Shown here: positions 1 through 8,590 of the stretch, one piece after another
Layout: the number at the start of each line of letters is the position of its first letter
Position numbering within the stretch: the first letter of the stretch is position 1
Origin: Paracnuella aquatica
GTDB taxonomy: Bacteria > Bacteroidota > Bacteroidia > Chitinophagales > Chitinophagaceae
Length of the DNA: 64,000 nt
Direction: 5' to 3'
Assembly (NCBI RefSeq): GCF_003332885.2
Contig: NZ_QOWJ01000007.1
Span: 1 to 64,000 of the forward strand
Program-made: the position numbers and the translations under genes
Notes under the pieces: generated by a model
Told to the model about the DNA's origin: nothing
What the model saw: only the letters and a program-made list of their open reading frames with translations
Database searches by the model: none

Positions 1-406
1 GCTGCGCGTAGCTTCGGTAGTGACTAAGGGCCGGAAGTATGAAGAAAAACGACCCGCTGCAGCTTAAAAAATTTTTGGATAAATCATGACAATCATGCCG
101 AACTTGTTTCGGCATCCCCTTGCGATTGGGCAACTTTAAGAGAAAAGAACAAACTGCTTCCGTTTTTGATAACCTTCTCAGTTCAGAGGAGATGCCAAAA
201 CAAGTTTGACATGACAAGACTACACATACACAAACACCAACATTCTACACTACTCACCGATTTAAAGCCACAAAACAGAAAAGCCCCACAGGCATCGAAC
301 CAACCGGCCAACACCTGCAGGACTCTATCAAAATAAAAATCCGTCTTTTCTGTTTCTACTGTCTTTCCCCTCTTCCGACCTCCGACTTCCGTCTTCGGAC
401 TCCTCC
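1..406. other. Intergenic region with dispersed repeat
   Basis: No supported gene. The first 27 bases read open to a TAA on the plus strand (nine codons) and could be the tail of an upstream gene, but this is too short to judge. Positions 90-216 hold a palindromic element described separately. Positions 360-405 are C/T-rich with a degenerate repeated CTTCCGACCTCCGACTTCCG-like unit, common in intergenic DNA of this phylum. Confidence 0.5.
90..216. repeat. Dispersed palindromic element, copy 1 (degenerate)
   Basis: The left arm (93-117) reads TCATGCCGAACTTGTTTCGG and continues CATCCC; the right arm (188-215) is its imperfect reverse complement, so the element folds on itself. Each arm contains a smaller palindrome (GCCGAA/TTCGGC, damaged on the right). 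The same element occurs at 45407-45533 with perfect arms. There is no ORF inside. It looks like a non-autonomous MITE- or REP-like repeat. Confidence 0.75.
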
Positions 407-2605
407 CTACATCCTTACCCGCAGTGCCACCACCACATTGCGGCCGGGTGCCGAAAAGCCGGAGGCAAAAACGCGGTAGTTGCGGTCGAGGATATTCTCT
501 ACGTTGGCCTGCAGCACAAGGCGGTCGGTAAACGTATAACCGGTGTTGACATTCAGCGTAGTCCAGGCCGGCATACCATCAGGCGTGGCATATTGCAGGT
601 TGTCTTCACCATTGGGGTTGTAGTCTTTTGCTTTCTTCCAGCCATTGTACAACGCAAACGCTTCGGCACGCAAACGGCCTTGTGTAAACGAAACAGCGGT
701 TTTGCCATACACCGGCGGAATATGATCCATCGGGATGGTGCCTTTTGCCGCATCGTCGAGTTCGCCTTTGGTGTACGTGAGTGTTGAGTACAGCGATAAC
801 GCCTGCGTAAAATTCAACGTTACCGAAGCCTGCGCACCGTAAATCGTGGCCTTGTTTACATTCTGGTTGCCAAAAACAGGCACCTGGGCGCCATTGTAGG
901 CTACAGTTGTTTGCCCATTTAGTGCAAATGGAGCCAGTGCAATGGCATTGCGCAACAGGGTGTAAAATGCGTTTGCTTCAACTTTCACCACATCACCAAA
1001 TTGCTGTTGCGTACCCAGGTCAAACGTGTACGTGTACTCGGGTTTGATGTCCCGGTTGGGAACGATCAATTGGTTGGCAGCCGTCTCAAAAACCCGTGCG
1101 GCATCATCTACATTCGGTGCCCTGAAGCCCGACGAAGCACCAATGGTGTACCTGCTTTCTGCCGTAGGCATGTAAGCTAGCCCAATGTTGCCGGTAACAG
1201 CAATATTATCTTGCTCTATTTCGGTAAATGGAAAACGGAAAAATGAATTGTCGGCAATGATGCTGCGCAACGAAACCGCCTGCAGGCGCACCCCATCGTT
1301 GAGCACCAGTTTGCCACCGGCCCATTTAGCAATATGCTGCGCATATATACCCACGTTATGAAAGCGGTTATCGCCATTGGGGTAACGGCTGTCCAACGGG
1401 CTTGCCGTTCCGTTGTTGATGTTTTGCTTGAATGCACTTGATTGCAGCCAATTAAGCTGTGCATCAATACCGGTGGTCAGTTCGTGTTGCTTCCAGTATT
1501 TTTTACCATCAACCAATATGTGCACCACATCCAGGTCTTCAATACGGTTATCGCGGCTGGCATTGCGGTAGTTGCGTTGGTGCCTGCTTTCTTTCAATCG
1601 CTGGTACGATGCAATGGCCCGCAGGTTATCGAAGAAACCTGCGCCGGTAATGTTCAATTCATACGCCGCCAGGCCGCGTTGCTGCGGACCATAATACCAC
1701 TCTGCATAGCGAAGCGCACCGTTGCGTACATCCTGCAGGCGGTCGTAGCGCGGAATGTCCGACGAGTTGGACCATTGCAGGTTTAGCCCGTGGCTTACCC
1801 GCGCATTTTGCTGAAACAACAATTTCTGCGTGATGTCCATTTGCCGATAACCCGAAAAACGCTGGATGCGGTCGTCGCTGTTTTGCACAATGGAATCAAT
1901 GCCATTAATGCGGGTCACATACTGGCTGCGCCGGCCAAAGTTGGGATACTTGTCAGGGTAATTGTCGCCCATTCGCAGGTCGTTAAAATCGCTTACCGTG
2001 TATGATTGCAGCCAGGCCCAACGTCGGCCGCCAATGCTGGCATCGGCATGCAGCGTACGTTCGTTGGCGGCGCTGCCATAGCGGGCAAACGCGGTGCCGT
2101 TGAATGCAGTTTTGCCGGTGGTGGAAAGTTGTGGCGCTTTGGTGCGAAACAGCACCGCACCACCCAATGCATCGGAGCCATACAACGTAGATGCGGGCCC
2201 GTACAGCACCTCCACACGTTCCAGCATGTTTTGATCCACCGTAATGGCGCTTTGCAAATGCCCTGCACGGTAAATGGCGTTGTTCATACGAATGCCATCC
2301 ACTACCAGCAGCACCCGGCTGGCTTCAAAGCCGCGCAGCACCGGCGAGCCGCCGCCCATCTGGCTTTTTTGCACAAACACATTGCCGGTGGTTTGCAGCA
2401 GTTCGGCCATGGTTGGCGTGTTCAATTGGGCAATGCGTCCGGCTGAAACAACATCTACTTTTTGTACAATATTTTTTCTGCGCTCCGCAAATTTGTTGGC
2501 GTATAAGATCACTTCTTCCATGTTGCGTTCCGCCAATGTATCGGTTTGGGCAAATGCACCACTCCACAGGCCCAGCACTGCTGCCAGGCCAAATATTTTC
2601 TTCAT
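407..2605 (-). CDS. TonB-dependent outer-membrane receptor, heme/hemoglobin-receptor type
   Basis: A 732-residue outer-membrane receptor with a signal peptide (MKKIFGLAAVLGLWSGAFAQ), a plug domain at about residues 45-155 and a beta-barrel to the C-terminus, which ends in an aromatic/hydrophobic strand (VVVALRVRM). The plug motifs VLRGFEASRVLLVVDGIRMN and LYGPASTLYGSDALGGAV and the barrel motif GFRAPNVDD are typical of the hemoglobin/transferrin/lactoferrin receptor family, so heme or heme-protein uptake is the best guess. It lacks the carboxypeptidase-like N-terminal extension of SusC proteins. No heme-handling genes (hmuY, hemophore, ABC importer) lie beside it, so the substrate is inferred from family resemblance only. 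Upstream is a separately transcribed-looking membrane protein gene on the same strand, 211 bp away. Confidence 0.88.
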   Translation of the reverse strand: MKKIFGLAAVLGLWSGAFAQTDTLAERNMEEVILYANKFAERRKNIVQKVDVVSAGRIAQLNTPTMAELLQTTGNVFVQKSQMGGGSPVLRGFEASRVLLVVDGIRMNNAIYRAGHLQSAITVDQNMLERVEVLYGPASTLYGSDALGGAVLFRTKAPQLSTTGKTAFNGTAFARYGSAANERTLHADASIGGRRWAWLQSYTVSDFNDLRMGDNYPDKYPNFGRRSQYVTRINGIDSIVQNSDDRIQRFSGYRQMDITQKLLFQQNARVSHGLNLQWSNSSDIPRYDRLQDVRNGALRYAEWYYGPQQRGLAAYELNITGAGFFDNLRAIASYQRLKESRHQRNYRNASRDNRIEDLDVVHILVDGKKYWKQHELTTGIDAQLNWLQSSAFKQNINNGTASPLDSRYPNGDNRFHNVGIYAQHIAKWAGGKLVLNDGVRLQAVSLRSIIADNSFFRFPFTEIEQDNIAVTGNIGLAYMPTAESRYTIGASSGFRAPNVDDAARVFETAANQLIVPNRDIKPEYTYTFDLGTQQQFGDVVKVEANAFYTLLRNAIALAPFALNGQTTVAYNGAQVPVFGNQNVNKATIYGAQASVTLNFTQALSLYSTLTYTKGELDDAAKGTIPMDHIPPVYGKTAVSFTQGRLRAEAFALYNGWKKAKDYNPNGEDNLQYATPDGMPAWTTLNVNTGYTFTDRLVLQANVENILDRNYRVFASGFSAPGRNVVVALRVRM

Positions 2606-2816
2606 GTGTGTTGTAAAATTTATATAGAACCGTTAGCTCGTTACTGTTGTAATAAATGCCGTGTTATAGAAGTAGCCTTGTATATACGGCGTCAATATTG
2701 TGCAGGTGTACCCGCACAGCATTTACCTAAAAAGCTGTCCTATTATTTTTGTAAATACAAATCCTCGCTATGCAGTTGTACCGCATACTGTAATTCGTTT
2801 ATATAAGACTTTGTTC

Positions 2817-3332
2817 TCAGGAAAGGTGCAGCCAGGGCGGCAGCGCATTGGTGTTGGAGAAGGGATTTTTGTATAGGCAAACGGGCCGCATTCGATGCGT
2901 AACCCAAGCCTTCAAAGGGGATAATAACAAGACCAATATAGGGATGGCCACCACGCATTGCAACAGCAATAAAATCCTGTTGAACAAACCTGCATTGGTG
3001 CTGTGGTGCACTGCTTTTTGGAGCAACTGCGCTACCGCAGTTTCCATGTCATCAAAGTGGCCGGTAACGGCGATGTAATTGCCGCTGTAGGTAACCTTAC
3101 TGGCGTCGAAAAAGCGGCCCCCGATCTTCAGCTCACGGCCCGGTTCTTCCCAACGCACCGCATCTTTGTGCAGCACTATGGTTTGTTGCCGCCGGCCTTC
3201 CAGCCGCGCAGCAGCCGACACTTTAAGCAGGTATTGGGTTGTTTGCAGGCAAAACAGCAGCAGCAGCGGTGCCAGTATCATCCCGGCAACGCCCAGCAGG
3301 AGCAGCAGTTTATTTTTTCTACGCCACAACAT
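2817..3332 (-). CDS. Small two-TM membrane protein of unknown function
   Basis: A 171-residue protein I do not recognise. A basic N-terminus (MLWRRKNK) leads into a hydrophobic segment at about residues 9-30. A polar, probably periplasmic domain of about 80 residues follows (RLEGRRQQTIVLHKDAVRWE onward), then a second hydrophobic segment at about 116-138 and a short basic tail. The pattern suggests an inner-membrane protein with both termini in the cytoplasm. It lies downstream of gpmI on the same strand but is separated from it by a strong terminator, so it probably has its own promoter or depends on read-through. It is not evidently linked to the TonB receptor downstream. Confidence 0.7.
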   Translation of the reverse strand: MLWRRKNKLLLLLGVAGMILAPLLLLFCLQTTQYLLKVSAAARLEGRRQQTIVLHKDAVRWEEPGRELKIGGRFFDASKVTYSGNYIAVTGHFDDMETAVAQLLQKAVHHSTNAGLFNRILLLLQCVVAIPILVLLLSPLKAWVTHRMRPVCLYKNPFSNTNALPPWLHLS

Positions 3333-3365
3333 TTCAGACTATCAAAGTACTGGTATTAGCCGCAT

Positions 3366-3400
3366 AAAAAAAAGCCCGGTACAAAGGAATGCACCGGGCC
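3366..3400 (-). terminator. Intrinsic terminator of gpmI
   Basis: On the minus strand a GCCCGGT/ACCGGGC stem (3393-3399 with 3374-3380) is followed by eight T residues. It lies 45 bp past the gpmI stop codon. Confidence 0.85.
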
Positions 3401-3444
3401 TAAATACAGAAGGAGCGGACTGTTCCGTCCTCGTCATTACATTG

Positions 3445-4965
3445 TTATACCAGGATGTTGCCGGTCATATCGATAGGCACGGGCAGGCCCATCATGGTGA
3501 GGATGGTAGGGGCCACGTCGCCCAGTTTGCCGGCTTTTATTTCGCCGCGCCATTCTTTATCAATAATAAACAGCGGCACCAGGTTGAGTGTATGCGCCGT
3601 GTTGGGCGAACCATCGGAATTGATCATAAAATCGGCGTTGCCGTGATCGGCGGTAAGGAACACCGTGTAGCCGCTGTTCAGGGCTGCAGTAACCACGCGT
3701 TCCACACAAGAGTCAACCGTTTCTACCGCTTTGATGGCTGCCGAAAACACACCGGTATGGCCCACCATATCGGCGTTGGCATAATTGAGGCAAATAAAAT
3801 CGGGATTGCCCGCTTCAATTTCCGGAACGATGGCATCGGTCAGTTCAAGTGCACTCATTTCCGGCTGCAGGTCGTAGGTGGCCACTTTCGGCGATGGCAC
3901 TAAAATGCGGCTTTCGCCATCAAAAGTGGTTTCGCGGCCGCCGCTGAAAAAGAAAGTAACGTGGGGATATTTTTCCGTTTCGGCAATGCGGATTTGTTTT
4001 AATCCCTGCTGCGCAATAACCTGCCCCAACGTGTTATCGAGGTTGTCGTTTTTAAAAATGATATGGATGTTTTCAAAGGTCGAATCGTACTCTGTAATGG
4101 TGGTGTAGTACAGGTTCAGTTTTTTCATGCCATATTCCGGCATATCGGCCTGCGTCAGCACTTTGGTGATTTCGCGGGGCCGGTCGGTGCGGAAGTTGAA
4201 ACACAGCACAGCATCGCCATCCTTAATGGGACCAACCGGCAAACCACCTTCCATAATTACGGTTGGCTTGATGAATTCGTCAGTCACACCTTCGGTGTAG
4301 GCCTGCACCACGGCTTCAATGCCGTTGGCTGCAGTGGCGCCTTTTGACTTAACCATTGCATCGTAAGCCAGTTGTACCCGCTCCCAGCGGTTATCGCGGT
4401 CCATGGCAAAATAGCGGCCATTCACCGAAGCAATTTTACCCACGGTTTTATCGACGTGCTCCTGCAATTCGGTAATAAAGCCCAAGCCGCTTTTCGGGTC
4501 GGTATCGCGGCCATCGGTAAATGCGTGAATGAACACATTGGTTACGCTTGCTTCCTTGCAAATGTCGAGCAGCGCCTTCAGGTGGTTGATGTGTGAGTGC
4601 ACACCGCCATCACTCACCAGTCCCATCAGGTGCAGTGCCTTGCCATTGTTGCGGGCATAATCGAGGGTGGCAATCAGTTCGGGGTTGCGGGCCAAAATAC
4701 CTTCGCGGATGGCCACATTAATACGCTGCAGTTCCTGGTACACTACGCGGCCGGCACCGAGGTTGAGGTGGCCTACTTCGGAGTTGCCCATTTGCCCTTC
4801 GGGCAGGCCTACGTCTTCGCCGCAGGTGGTGAGCGTGGTATGCGAAAACTTGCCGTAAAGCGATTGTACAAAAGGAACATTGGCGTTCTGAATAGCATCG
4901 GCCCCTTTTACCTGGCCGAGTCCCCAGCCGTCCATTATAACGAGTATGACTTTGCGTTGTGCCAT
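3445..4965 (-). CDS. gpmI: 2,3-bisphosphoglycerate-independent phosphoglycerate mutase
   Basis: Interconverts 3- and 2-phosphoglycerate in glycolysis and gluconeogenesis; cytoplasmic, Mn-dependent, alkaline phosphatase superfamily. The 506 residues match the usual length of about 510. The metal-binding Asp in IMDGWGLG (Asp12) and the phosphorylated Ser in GNSEVGHLNLG (Ser62) are in canonical positions. FTDGRDT, FNFRTDRPRE, TADHGNAD and the terminal NTAHTLNLVP block complete the active site. It is monocistronic by its terminator and is transcribed divergently from the DUF4783 gene, with 124 bp between the two starts. Confidence 0.97.
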   Translation of the reverse strand: MAQRKVILVIMDGWGLGQVKGADAIQNANVPFVQSLYGKFSHTTLTTCGEDVGLPEGQMGNSEVGHLNLGAGRVVYQELQRINVAIREGILARNPELIATLDYARNNGKALHLMGLVSDGGVHSHINHLKALLDICKEASVTNVFIHAFTDGRDTDPKSGLGFITELQEHVDKTVGKIASVNGRYFAMDRDNRWERVQLAYDAMVKSKGATAANGIEAVVQAYTEGVTDEFIKPTVIMEGGLPVGPIKDGDAVLCFNFRTDRPREITKVLTQADMPEYGMKKLNLYYTTITEYDSTFENIHIIFKNDNLDNTLGQVIAQQGLKQIRIAETEKYPHVTFFFSGGRETTFDGESRILVPSPKVATYDLQPEMSALELTDAIVPEIEAGNPDFICLNYANADMVGHTGVFSAAIKAVETVDSCVERVVTAALNSGYTVFLTADHGNADFMINSDGSPNTAHTLNLVPLFIIDKEWRGEIKAGKLGDVAPTILTMMGLPVPIDMTGNILV

Positions 4966-5089
4966 GGAGTGGTTTGTTGTTGAATGGCTGCAAAGCTATC
5001 GAAAACGTGAAGGTTTTGTTTATTTTGACTGCCTGATCTTTAACAGGTGATTTAGGCATATTTTTCGATCTTACGGGCAAATTTCAGAC

Positions 5090-5476
5090 ATGAAAAAATA
5101 TTTACTCCTGTTAACCCTTGCTTTTTCCATCATCACGCTGAGTGCCTTCGGCCCCGGCCAAAGCATTGAAAGCGTGATTGGCGCTTTGCGCAATGGTAAT
5201 ACCTCCGAGTTGTCGCGCTATATGGATGGCAACCTGGATATTTCGATGCCGAACAAAACGGACACCTACAGTAAGGCGCAGGCCGTGCTGATCCTGAAAG
5301 ATTTTTTTGCCCGCAACGGCGTCACCGGTTTTGAAGTAAAACACAAAGGCGATAACAAAGGCAATGAATATTGCATTGGTATGCTCAACACCAAATCGGG
5401 CACCTACCGTACTACGGTGTTTATGAAAGCCGATGGCGGTAAACAACTGATCAAGGAGATACGCTTTCAGCCCTAA
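5090..5476 (+). CDS. DUF4783 family secreted protein
   Basis: A 128-residue protein with a clear signal peptide (MKKYLLLLTLAFSIITLSAF) and one small NTF2-like alpha+beta domain. It matches my memory of DUF4783, a family of Bacteroidota exported proteins about 120-130 residues long: GALRNGNTSELSRYMD, a SKAQAVLILKDFF helix, and a C-terminal IKEIRF strand. The function of the family is unknown. It stands alone between the divergent gpmI gene and the convergent SET gene, and ends in a shared bidirectional terminator. Confidence 0.85.
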   Translation: MKKYLLLLTLAFSIITLSAFGPGQSIESVIGALRNGNTSELSRYMDGNLDISMPNKTDTYSKAQAVLILKDFFARNGVTGFEVKHKGDNKGNEYCIGMLNTKSGTYRTTVFMKADGGKQLIKEIRFQP

Positions 5477-5505
5477 CCGGTGCGTTGCAGGAGTTAAAGA
5501 ACATA

Positions 5506-5535
5506 AAAATGGCCTACCGGTTGGTAGGCCATTTT
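5506..5535. terminator. Bidirectional terminator between DUF4783 and SET genes
   Basis: A perfect 13-bp stem (5506-5518 with 5523-5535) with a GGTT loop. The stem begins AAAA and ends TTTT, so it gives a U-tract on both strands. It sits between two convergent genes, 30 bp after the DUF4783 stop and 14 bp from the SET gene stop. Confidence 0.88.
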
Positions 5536-5548
5536 GCTATGTGTATGT

Positions 5549-6235
5549 TTAGCGCTTTGCTTTTGATTTTGCTTTAGCGGCAGCTTTGGTCTTTGTTTTC
5601 AATGCTGCTTTTGTTTTGGCTTTTGCTGCAGTTTTGCCTTTTGCTTTAGCTGCTACTTTTGACGCCGACTTAGCAGCAGCTTTTTTGCCTGTTGCTTTTG
5701 CCTTTGTTCCGGTGGTGGCTTTCGTTTTGGTCTTTGCTTTGGCACCTGCCTTTTTTGCACCCTTGCTTTTTTTGGCGGCCCGCCTGTTGCTGTTTTCGGC
5801 CGCTTCTTCTTTCAGGCGCTCCTGCTCAATGCGGCGGTTTCCGCGCATCACTTTCCAGTAATCGTTGCCATAGCTTACAAAAATTTCGCTGCCCGCAGGT
5901 ATGTCTTGTTTTGATTCCAAAAACACACGGTCGTTTTCATCGCGGTAGTACAGGCAATTGTTGGTGATGCCTTTTACACGGGTAAATCCGCGGGCATCGT
6001 TGGCATAGCGTGCCAATGCTTTCAAGGAGCGTTTGGCATCAATTACACGGCCCGGGTGCACGGTAAACAGGTATGCATTATCGTGGTCGTGCTCCACTTC
6101 TTTCCAAGTAGTAACGCGTCCTTTATACTCAATGATGCGGGTGCCTTTGGGGATAAATTTTTTGGTAAACAAACCTTTGCCGGCGCCGGGCAGGGTGGAG
6201 TTTTTGATTACCAGGATGTGTTCCAGTAAAGCCAT
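5549..6235 (-). CDS. SET-domain lysine methyltransferase-like protein with histone H1-like Lys/Ala tail
   Basis: A 228-residue protein starting at the ATG at 6235. The longer in-frame reading to 6361 runs into an inverted repeat and is rejected. Residues 1 to about 130 form a SET domain: GAGKGLFTKKFIPKGTRIIE at the N-terminus, the degenerate NHS block ARYANDARGF with following NNC, and the C-terminal EIFVSYGNDYW that supplies the catalytic tyrosines. SET proteins transfer methyl groups from S-adenosylmethionine to protein lysines. The last 78 residues (151-228) hold 28 Lys and 26 Ala, with Thr, Gly and Ser between, and no acidic residues. This is a histone H1/HctB-like DNA-binding composition. 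DNA association is inferred; the tail might be a substrate of the protein's own SET domain. Confidence 0.85.
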   Translation of the reverse strand: MALLEHILVIKNSTLPGAGKGLFTKKFIPKGTRIIEYKGRVTTWKEVEHDHDNAYLFTVHPGRVIDAKRSLKALARYANDARGFTRVKGITNNCLYYRDENDRVFLESKQDIPAGSEIFVSYGNDYWKVMRGNRRIEQERLKEEAAENSNRRAAKKSKGAKKAGAKAKTKTKATTGTKAKATGKKAAAKSASKVAAKAKGKTAAKAKTKAALKTKTKAAAKAKSKAKR

Positions 6236-6293
6236 AATCAACGAAGAAAAGAAAAGGGCGCCAATAAAACAGCAATAGGGACAGAAATTTAAA

Positions 6294-6420
6294 TAGACGA
6301 CAGACAATAGATAATAGAATATAGATAATAGATTATAGATGGCAGACTGTGAACGCCCCAATCTATTAATATCGTCCTTAACCTTTAGTCTGTTGTCTGT
6401 TATCTAATGTCTGTCGTCTA
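6294..6420. repeat. Imperfect inverted repeat upstream of the SET gene
   Basis: The left arm (6294-6348) starts TAGACGACAGACAATAGATA and the right arm (6386-6420) ends CTAATGTCTGTCGTCTA, its near reverse complement. The core contains repeated ATAGATAATAG units. It is another family of dispersed intergenic palindrome, distinct from the 90-216 element. It explains the false N-terminal extension of the SET ORF. Confidence 0.7.
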
Positions 6421-6430
6421 GTGTTCAGCC

Positions 6431-6676
6431 TTACACAATACCGTTAAGCGAAATTTCATCGAGGAACGACTGCAGCAAACCGGTGTCGGTAAATGCTGTG
6501 AACTCTTTTACTTTTTTGGAGCTGCTGTCGCAATGCATGGTTACGTAAAACGCATCCAACTGAAACAAAAACCGGATCATGGGCAGCTCTTTTTGTTTGC
6601 CCACCAAAACACCTTCACACATCAGCGCCTTGGTTTTTTCCCCTTCGCTGAGCATAATGAATTGAGATAACTTCAT
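6431..6676 (-). CDS. Small hypothetical protein (81 aa)
   Basis: I do not recognise this protein. The ATG at 6676 is preferred over the ATG at 6760, because the extra 28 residues look non-coding and the shorter form begins with a plausible soluble sequence (MKLSQFIMLSEGEKTKALMC). It is predicted cytoplasmic with a mixed alpha/beta pattern, including an aromatic-rich strand (IRFLFQLDAFYVTMH) and a helical C-terminus (LLQSFLDEISLNGIV). It resembles small orphan proteins of Chitinophagaceae, but I can assign no function. Other genes on its strand are separated by the inverted repeat. Confidence 0.55.
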   Translation of the reverse strand: MKLSQFIMLSEGEKTKALMCEGVLVGKQKELPMIRFLFQLDAFYVTMHCDSSSKKVKEFTAFTDTGLLQSFLDEISLNGIV

Positions 6677-7228
6677 GACCACACAATTTGCATTGCCGGC
6701 AAAGGCTGGCAACAGGTTAGTGAATTCGTTGCAAAAAGGCAGATGCAGTGAGGCAGGCACCGGATACTAATCAGTGCACATTAATGAAACGAATAAGCTG
6801 AAGCGAATGCAAATGAACCGAACACTTTTCCGAGGCAGATTACTGGTTGCATAATCTTACGATTTAATCTAATGATAGAATCGAGGCCGGGAAATGTAAC
6901 AGGCTGCCTAAAACGGCAGCAGGGCGAGCTAAATCAGAGCGTTAAGGTAAGCAATTTATAAAAACGGCCTGCAGCAACCGCAGGTTAAATTTTCTTAATA
7001 ATAGTGTGCCGTTTTGTTTTACATCTAAAGCTGGCCACCTTAATATAAATGAACCTTAACGACATGCCATTAATAATAGGGCATATTTGGTGAATAACGC
7101 AAAAGGTTGAATGCCGTATCTTCCGCCTGCATTTTTTACCCGTTGTGCTTTTCTGCAACTGTCGCAAAGCGAAAATCGCGATGCGCAGAGGGTAAACCTG
7201 CACAAGAACCTTAACGATGTAAACCGCC
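6677..7228. other. Intergenic region upstream of fucP
   Basis: About 550 bp between divergent genes with no supported ORF. It contains two small hairpins without U-tracts: GCTGCC/GGCAGC (6903-6908 with 6915-6920) and CCTGC/GCAGG (6968-6972 with 6980-6984). The fucP promoter must lie here, but I see no convincing -33/-7 pair. The antisense frame at 6985-7353 is rejected. Confidence 0.4.
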
Positions 7229-8509
7229 ATGCACAAACAAAACAAGTATCTGCTCCCTTTTATTCTTGTAACCAGCCTGTTTTTCCTCTGGGCGTTCCTG
7301 CACAACATCAATCCCATATTGATACCGCATTTAAAGAAAGCCTGCCAACTCACCGATACCGAATCGGCGCTGATCGATTCTTCTGTTTACCTGGCTTATT
7401 TCCTTATTGCGTTGCCTGCAGGCTGGTTTATGTACCGCTATGGGTTTAAACGCGGCATCATGGCAGGCCTGCTGCTGTATGGCGTTGGGGCACTTCTTTT
7501 TTTACCCGCAGCATCTACGCGTAGCTATGGCTTGTTCCTGGGTGCGCTGTTTATTATTGCCAGCGGCGCCACTTTTCTTGAAACAGTGGCCAACCCATTC
7601 ATCACCAAACTGGGCGATGAAAAAACGGCAACGCAACGCCTCAACTTTGCACAATCATTTAATGGCGTGGGTGCTTTTATTGCACCCATCATTGGCGGTC
7701 AATTTATTCTTTCGGGCATTGAGCACACGCCAGAGCAGTTGCAGCAAATGCAGACTGCCGGCACGCTGGAGGCTTACCTGCAAAGCGAAGCATCGGCCAT
7801 CAAAATTCCCTACCTCGTTATTGCGGTACTGGTGTTGCTGCTGGCTGCATTTTTTTTTGTTACCAAACTCCCCGAAGGTGAAGGCAAAGAAGGGGAAGCG
7901 AAAGTTCCTTTTTCGTTCCGTGTGTTGCGCCACCGGCAGGTGCGTTGGTCGGTTGTTGCACAATTCTTTTACATCGGCGCACAGGTTTGCGTGGGTTCGT
8001 TCTTTATCCGCTTTTCAAAACATGTAATGGATATGCCGGAAAAAGATGCGGCATTTTACTGGGGCTCCATTGCGATGGTGGGCTTTATGCTCGGCCGCTT
8101 TACCGGCACTTTCTTTATGAAATATATACGCCCCGAAAGACTGCTGGCGCTCTATTCTGTTATTTGTATGGCGCTGCTGGCAGTGGCCACATTTGTTTCG
8201 GGCCCCGTTGCTGTGTATGCGCTGATGGCAGTTCCTTTTTTTATGTCCATCATGTTTCCTACCATTTTTGCCATTGGCATTCATGGCTTGGGACAGGAAG
8301 GAAAAATTGCTTCTTCGCTGATTGTGATGGCTATTGTTGGCGGCGCACTGTTCCCGCTGCTGATGGGGAAAATATCGGATGCCACCGGCGGCAACATCCA
8401 AATCGCTTATATAATACCGTTACTTTGCTTTATAGTGGTGCTGGCTTTTGCTTTACAGCAAAAAGCTTCGGTGCCGGATGGGGAAGGCGCACTGGCTTTA
8501 ACCCATTAA
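7229..8509 (+). CDS. fucP: L-fucose:H+ symporter, MFS family
   Basis: A 426-residue, 12-segment transporter of the FHS/FucP branch of the major facilitator superfamily, in the inner membrane, expected to import L-fucose with protons. The N-terminus is characteristic: FLWAFLHNINPILIPHLKKA, then a LIDSSVYLAYFLIALPAGWF helix and RYGFKRGIM. ATFLETVANPFITKLG and RLNFAQSFNGVG are FucP family signatures. The initiator ATG follows a long leader. It is the first gene of a same-strand block with SDR, FAH, lactonase and Gfo/Idh genes (gap to the next gene 81 bp), supporting fucose as substrate. FHS members also carry glucose or galactose, so specificity is inferred from context. Confidence 0.9.
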   Translation: MHKQNKYLLPFILVTSLFFLWAFLHNINPILIPHLKKACQLTDTESALIDSSVYLAYFLIALPAGWFMYRYGFKRGIMAGLLLYGVGALLFLPAASTRSYGLFLGALFIIASGATFLETVANPFITKLGDEKTATQRLNFAQSFNGVGAFIAPIIGGQFILSGIEHTPEQLQQMQTAGTLEAYLQSEASAIKIPYLVIAVLVLLLAAFFFVTKLPEGEGKEGEAKVPFSFRVLRHRQVRWSVVAQFFYIGAQVCVGSFFIRFSKHVMDMPEKDAAFYWGSIAMVGFMLGRFTGTFFMKYIRPERLLALYSVICMALLAVATFVSGPVAVYALMAVPFFMSIMFPTIFAIGIHGLGQEGKIASSLIVMAIVGGALFPLLMGKISDATGGNIQIAYIIPLLCFIVVLAFALQQKASVPDGEGALALTH

Positions 8510-8590
8510 AATGGAATCGTACAAAAGGTTTGGCGCGGCTGTGAAATGCATTTTGCCAAATAAGAAAAACGTTTAAAATACAAAACAAGG

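Noticed and set aside
5586-5861. Plus-strand Ala/Phe/Leu-rich frame opposite the Lys/Ala tail of the SET protein
   Set aside because: The hydrophobic composition is simply the complement of Lys and Ala codons; it is not a membrane protein gene.
6235-6361. 42-residue N-terminal extension of the SET protein
   Set aside because: It is coded by a dispersed inverted repeat; the conserved SET sequence begins just after the ATG at 6235.
6985-7353. Minus-strand 122-codon frame upstream of and overlapping fucP
   Set aside because: It has no family resemblance, is rich in Lys/Arg/Cys and overlaps the start of a well-supported transporter gene.
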